Assembly: GCA_020438525.1 (NCBI GenBank)
Contig: JAGQUL010000360.1
Coordinates: 1 to 6,654, forward strand
Source: Thermoleophilia bacterium
Lineage (GTDB): Bacteria; Actinomycetota; Thermoleophilia; Gaiellales; SKUG01
Reading direction: 5' to 3'
Length of the DNA: 6,654 bases
The first letter of the stretch is position 1; each line of letters opens with the position of its first letter. Shown piece by piece: positions 5,951-6,654 of the stretch. Position numbers and translations under genes: made by a program. Under the pieces are notes generated by a model. It ran no database searches and was not told the DNA's origin. It worked only from the letters and a program-made list of their open reading frames with translations.

Positions 5951-6448
5951 TCAGGCGGTCCAGATCGTGCCGGTGCCCTCGTGGGCATCGGCGAGCGCGG
6001 CGCGGGCCGCGGCCCATGCGTCGGCGTCGAGCGTCGCGGGCGAGCCGCTCTCGCTGCCGGTGCGCGGCAGGAACAGCACGGCCTGCGCATCGCGCTCGGG
6101 CGTGTTGGTGGCGATCCGCACGAGTGCGCCGGAATCGTCGTAGACGAGGAACACGACCGGGAGCACCGTTGCGGTCACGGTGACGGTCGCCGAGGCGCCG
6201 CCGCTCGTGGTGCCGCCCGCGTCGCCGGTGGCATCACCGGTCTCGTAGCGGGCGGCGAGCTCGTCGCTCGTGTGGTAGCCGAAGGCACCCGGGTGCACCG
6301 AGTCCTCGGTCGGCAGCGCCGCGGGGGCGGCGAGCGGTGCGGGCGCGGGTCCGGCAGGCTCGTCGGTCGACAGGCGCGCGGAGGCAACTCCGGCGAACGC
6401 CGAGACGAGGACTGCAGTACCGATTGCGATGGGGAGGATGCGTCGCAC
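5951..6448 (-). CDS. Secreted protein of unknown function
   Basis: I do not recognise a family. With the GTG at 6448 as start, the product has 165 residues and an N-terminal signal peptide: MRR, a hydrophobic core ILPIAIGTAVLVSAFAGV, and a likely signal peptidase I site after ASA (about residue 24). An Ala/Pro-rich linker follows (about 32-47). The middle carries SVHPGAFGYHTSDELAARYE and a Gly/Thr/Ser stretch. A predicted beta-rich core reads TVLPVVFLVYDDSGALVRIA and continues with TNTPERDAQAVLFLPRTG. The C-terminus is alanine-rich and ends GTIWTA. No second membrane segment is evident, so it is probably released or wall-associated. A TTG at 6484 would add 12 residues and spoil the signal peptide. 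It lies 99 bp before the MBL gene and 63 bp after the GH38-like gene. Confidence 0.7.
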   Translation of the reverse strand: MRRILPIAIGTAVLVSAFAGVASARLSTDEPAGPAPAPLAAPAALPTEDSVHPGAFGYHTSDELAARYETGDATGDAGGTTSGGASATVTVTATVLPVVFLVYDDSGALVRIATNTPERDAQAVLFLPRTGSESGSPATLDADAWAAARAALADAHEGTGTIWTA

Positions 6449-6454
6449 GTAACC

Positions 6455-6484
6455 AGTGAACCACGGGGACGACGATTCGGGCAA
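6455..6484 (-). promoter_or_regulatory. Weak candidate promoter for the secreted-protein gene
   Basis: TTGCCC (6484-6479) and TTCACT (6460-6455) are 18 bp apart on the minus strand, and the second ends 6 bp before the GTG at 6448. This resembles the leaderless layout of the next two genes, but the -10 lacks the expected A at position 2. There is no clear Shine-Dalgarno before this GTG. Confidence 0.2.
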
Positions 6485-6511
6485 GCCTGAAATTGCCCCG
6501 TCGCTGGCCCG

Positions 6512-6654
6512 TTATGCGTCGAGCGCGATGCGCAGCGTGGCGATGCCGCCCGGATCGACCTTGATCGAGCAGGTTCCGTCGGTGATCGGCGCGGGCCCGA
6601 GCTTCGTCTCGTCGAGCCGGGCGCGCTGCACGTCGCGGACCGGCGCGGCGATGC
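6512..6654 (-). CDS. C-terminal fragment, possibly GH38 alpha-mannosidase beta-domain (partial, N-terminus beyond right edge)
   Basis: Only the last 46 codons are inside the window, ending in TAA at 6514-6512. The visible tail runs from IAAPVRDVQRARLDETKLG through DGTCSIKVDPGGIATLRIALDA. The order is a pattern V.D..R..LDE..L, then a short strand, then a strand rich in I/V with P-x-x-I-x-TLR-I at the very end. This is how GH38 alpha-mannosidases commonly finish their C-terminal beta-sandwich. The similarity is recognised by eye over a short stretch, and another beta-sandwich glycosidase or an unrelated protein remains possible. The catalytic domain is not visible. The reading frame is open up to the window edge. 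Confidence 0.5.
   Translation of the reverse strand, partial: IAAPVRDVQRARLDETKLGPAPITDGTCSIKVDPGGIATLRIALDA

Noticed and set aside
6479..6498. Six-bp inverted repeat GGGCAA/TTGCCC with an 8-base loop after the GH38-like gene, as a terminator
   Set aside because: The stem is short and no T-run follows on the minus strand. It also coincides with the candidate -35 of the next gene.
1..6654. CRISPR arrays, tRNA or rRNA genes, insertion sequences, toxin-antitoxin pairs or defence genes
   Set aside because: No regularly spaced repeats, RNA gene motifs, transposase motifs or terminal inverted repeats were seen. The gene content is transporter, Sec subunit and hydrolases.

Overview
The window is high-GC, and every supported gene reads on the minus strand (right to left). 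The sequence suggests an actinobacterium-type genome. The reasons are strong G/C bias at third codon positions, GTG/TTG start candidates, SecG with a VMERNLDRLT segment, and likely leaderless genes. A deep-branching actinobacterial lineage such as Thermoleophilia is possible, but the window alone does not prove it.

Layout in transcription order, from the right edge: the last 46 codons of a gene whose tail resembles the C-terminal beta-domain of a GH38 alpha-mannosidase (6512-6654); a small secreted protein of unknown function (5951-6448); an MBL-fold metallohydrolase with a C-terminal winged-helix region (4724-5851); secG, a Sec translocon subunit (4464-4691); then an oligopeptide-type ABC importer. 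The importer comprises oppA (lipoprotein binding protein, 2619-4307), oppB (1541-2446), oppC (487-1548) and oppD (1-471, cut by the left edge within its ABC signature motif). An oppF partner, if present, would lie beyond position 1.

The opp genes form one functional module. OppA captures substrate outside the membrane, OppB and OppC form the channel, and OppD, presumably with an ATPase partner, powers it. oppB and oppC overlap by 8 bp, and the oppD ribosome-binding site runs through the oppC stop codon, so oppBCD look translationally coupled. oppA is set apart from oppBCD by a 172-bp gap. That gap holds a perfect 11-bp hairpin with a UUCG loop and a second 7-bp hairpin, the arrangement expected when a binding protein is made in excess over its membrane partners.

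The MBL gene and secG both lack a Shine-Dalgarno sequence. Each has a TAnnnT hexamer exactly 7 bp before its ATG and a -35-like hexamer 17 bp further up, which predicts leaderless transcripts starting at the ATG. The same pattern is much weaker at the secreted-protein gene. oppA, oppC and oppD have clear Shine-Dalgarno sites.

I see no RNA genes, mobile elements, CRISPR arrays or attachment sites, and no convincing new system. The most interesting material is regulatory: the oppA-oppB gap, an overlapping out-of-frame short ORF at oppB, and the paired leaderless promoters.
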